Shown here in pieces: positions 63,053 to 64,000 of a stretch of 64,000 nucleotides of DNA. The position numbers were made by a program, and so were the translations under genes. The notes beneath the pieces are model-generated. The model did no database searches, was not told the origin of the DNA, and was given only the letters and a program-made list of their open reading frames with translations. The number at the start of each line of letters is the position of its first letter. Position 1 is the first letter of the stretch. Location: the NCBI GenBank assembly GCA_029260765.1, contig JAJDCP010000105.1, forward strand, positions 1 through 64,000. Direction: 5' to 3'. The stretch comes from Planctomycetota bacterium (GTDB lineage Bacteria > Planctomycetota > J058 > JAJDCP01).

Positions 63053-64000
63053 AACCGCCTGCCCATGCCCCGGTAGGTCGGCACGCGGCCACAGAGCTCG
63101 TCTGCGCGCTTGAGCAGATAGCTGTCGAAGTGCTCGGCGATCTCCCCCGCCTTCGCGGGCCTGAAAAACACCGGGTCTCCCAGTCGCAGCTCGAGCCCCG
63201 GAGGAAGGCGCAGCGGCGTCTGCACTTCGCCGCAGCCTTCATCGGCGAGCAGTCGCAGTCCCGCGGGCCGGAAGGGAACCGGAGCTTTGTCCGGTCCGCA
63301 GGATCCACTAGCGATAAAGCCCCCACTCTGGCAGGTCACGATCCTCGGCTGCGGTCGGCGCGTCACGGGCAGCGCAAAGCAGAAAGCGGGCTGGTTGCGG
63401 TTGTTTCCGTAATAGTCGAACAGCTGCGACTGCAGGAAGCCCGAGCCCGCTGTCACCTCGGTCAGCCAGGGCTCGGCGGCTGAGCTCTGCAGGCTACCGG
63501 TGCCGCCTCCATTGAACAGCACGCCATCGACTCCCAGCTCAGTGAGCAGCGCAGCGATCTCGCGGCGCCGCCGGGCCACATCGCGAACGGAACGCCGCTG
63601 CATCCAGCGGACCCCCAGATTGAGCAGCGGGGAGAAGGGGTTGCGGTCGGCCAACCCCGCCACCTGCGCCTCATAGCCCATCACTCCTGCCAGCACGAGC
63701 TGCTCGGAGGCCTGCAGCTGTTCGCAGATGGCGCGCAAGCTGGCCAGATCTCGGATCGACGAGCGCTGTACCCCCAGATGGGGTCCGCGTCGACCGAGTG
63801 GCCGGTAGGACACATCCACATCGACGCAGATCGGCAGCTTCGCGGCCTGACGCCCTGCGCTCAGCGCACGCCAGCCGCGCTCGTAGAGCTCGAGGTGCGC
63901 GGGGCCATCGGCCATCGCGACGACCTGTGCGCCCTGCTCGCGCAGCGCAAACAGACGGCGGATATCGTCGGGCTGGAAGCTCGGGTAGGCGATCAGCAGG
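63046..64000 (-). CDS. Alanine-racemase-fold amino acid deaminase/aldolase, cut by the window end
   Basis: The frame is open to the window edge, so the N-terminus lies beyond 64000; an internal ATG at 63915 is not the start, since the preceding residues (LLIAYPSFQPDDIRRL) fit the family. Visible: KLPICVDVDVSYRPLGRRGP, GVMGYEAQVAG, LGVDGVLFNGGGTGSL, TEVTAGSGFL, and the terminal GDPVFFRPAKAGEIAEHF and PTYRGMGRRF. These belong to the DSD1/D-threonine-aldolase-like PLP family. The PLP lysine would be outside the window. It probably acts on D- or beta-hydroxy amino acids. Confidence 0.8.
   Translation of the reverse strand, partial: LLIAYPSFQPDDIRRLFALREQGAQVVAMADGPAHLELYERGWRALSAGRQAAKLPICVDVDVSYRPLGRRGPHLGVQRSSIRDLASLRAICEQLQASEQLVLAGVMGYEAQVAGLADRNPFSPLLNLGVRWMQRRSVRDVARRRREIAALLTELGVDGVLFNGGGTGSLQSSAAEPWLTEVTAGSGFLQSQLFDYYGNNRNQPAFCFALPVTRRPQPRIVTCQSGGFIASGSCGPDKAPVPFRPAGLRLLADEGCGEVQTPLRLPPGLELRLGDPVFFRPAKAGEIAEHFDSYLLKRADELCGRVPTYRGMGRRFY

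Overview
The window is a GC-rich, gene-dense chromosomal segment from a Gram-negative-type bacterium. Many products carry Sec or lipoprotein signals, one carries a Tat signal, and there are a tripartite exporter and periplasmic c-type cytochromes. The gene style (a very large kinase-TPR protein, Ig-repeat proteases, many planctomycete-like lipoproteins, a Uma2 nuclease, SpoIIE-type phosphatases) suits Planctomycetota or a similarly large-genome lineage such as Myxococcota. No rRNA or tRNA was seen to settle it. Core chromosomal genes (ssb, rsgA, glgC) argue against a plasmid or prophage.

Layout. 1-14 kb: a small coiled-coil protein, a TPR remnant, a 1394-residue secreted subtilase with five Ig-like repeats, a TerB-like protein, a 1110-residue secreted nine-repeat protein divergent from a LuxR-type regulator, an exporter-ATPase remnant and a peptidase-like protein lacking its zinc motif. 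14-25 kb: a 1418-residue Ser/Thr kinase-TPR protein, a protein-arginine-methyltransferase-like enzyme next to a 47-residue ORF, a lipoprotein, and a GT-C glycosyltransferase coupled to a methyltransferase. 25-32.4 kb: an HlyD/FtsX/ATPase exporter operon (minus strand), a nucleotide-sugar dehydrogenase and GlgC. 32.9-40 kb (minus strand): two PEGA-like lipoproteins coupled to a HEAT protein, then rsgA coupled to two tandem phosphatases with arrays of CPxC...H...C zinc-finger-like modules. 40-46.9 kb: a di-haem peroxidase / Tat metallophosphoesterase / cytochrome c operon, an FkbM-methyltransferase fusion, a SIMPL-like protein and a CBS protein. 47-53 kb: a TPR protein, a broken endonuclease/phosphatase gene, a beta-CASP nuclease, a 32-copy hexanucleotide array, a MITE-like element, Uma2, SSB and an acyl-CoA dehydrogenase. 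53-64 kb: MoxR, a PF10023-type aminopeptidase lipoprotein, an NTase-HD protein, two overlapping histidine kinases, a lipase-like hydrolase, a tandem UspA protein and a PLP aldolase/deaminase cut by the window end.

Most unusual items: (1) the paired zinc-finger-array SpoIIE phosphatases, one of them missing a metal-binding aspartate; (2) the PRMT-like enzyme with a double-E loop and THW-like loop and an extra N-terminal domain; (3) the peroxidase-phosphoesterase-cytochrome operon; (4) the array plus MITE-like element at 50 kb, whose central hairpin is related to repeats near 0.05 and 13.6 kb. Several neighbouring genes overlap by 4 bases (ATGA/GTGA) and are probably translationally coupled. 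Family assignments rest on motifs read by eye; no database search was possible.
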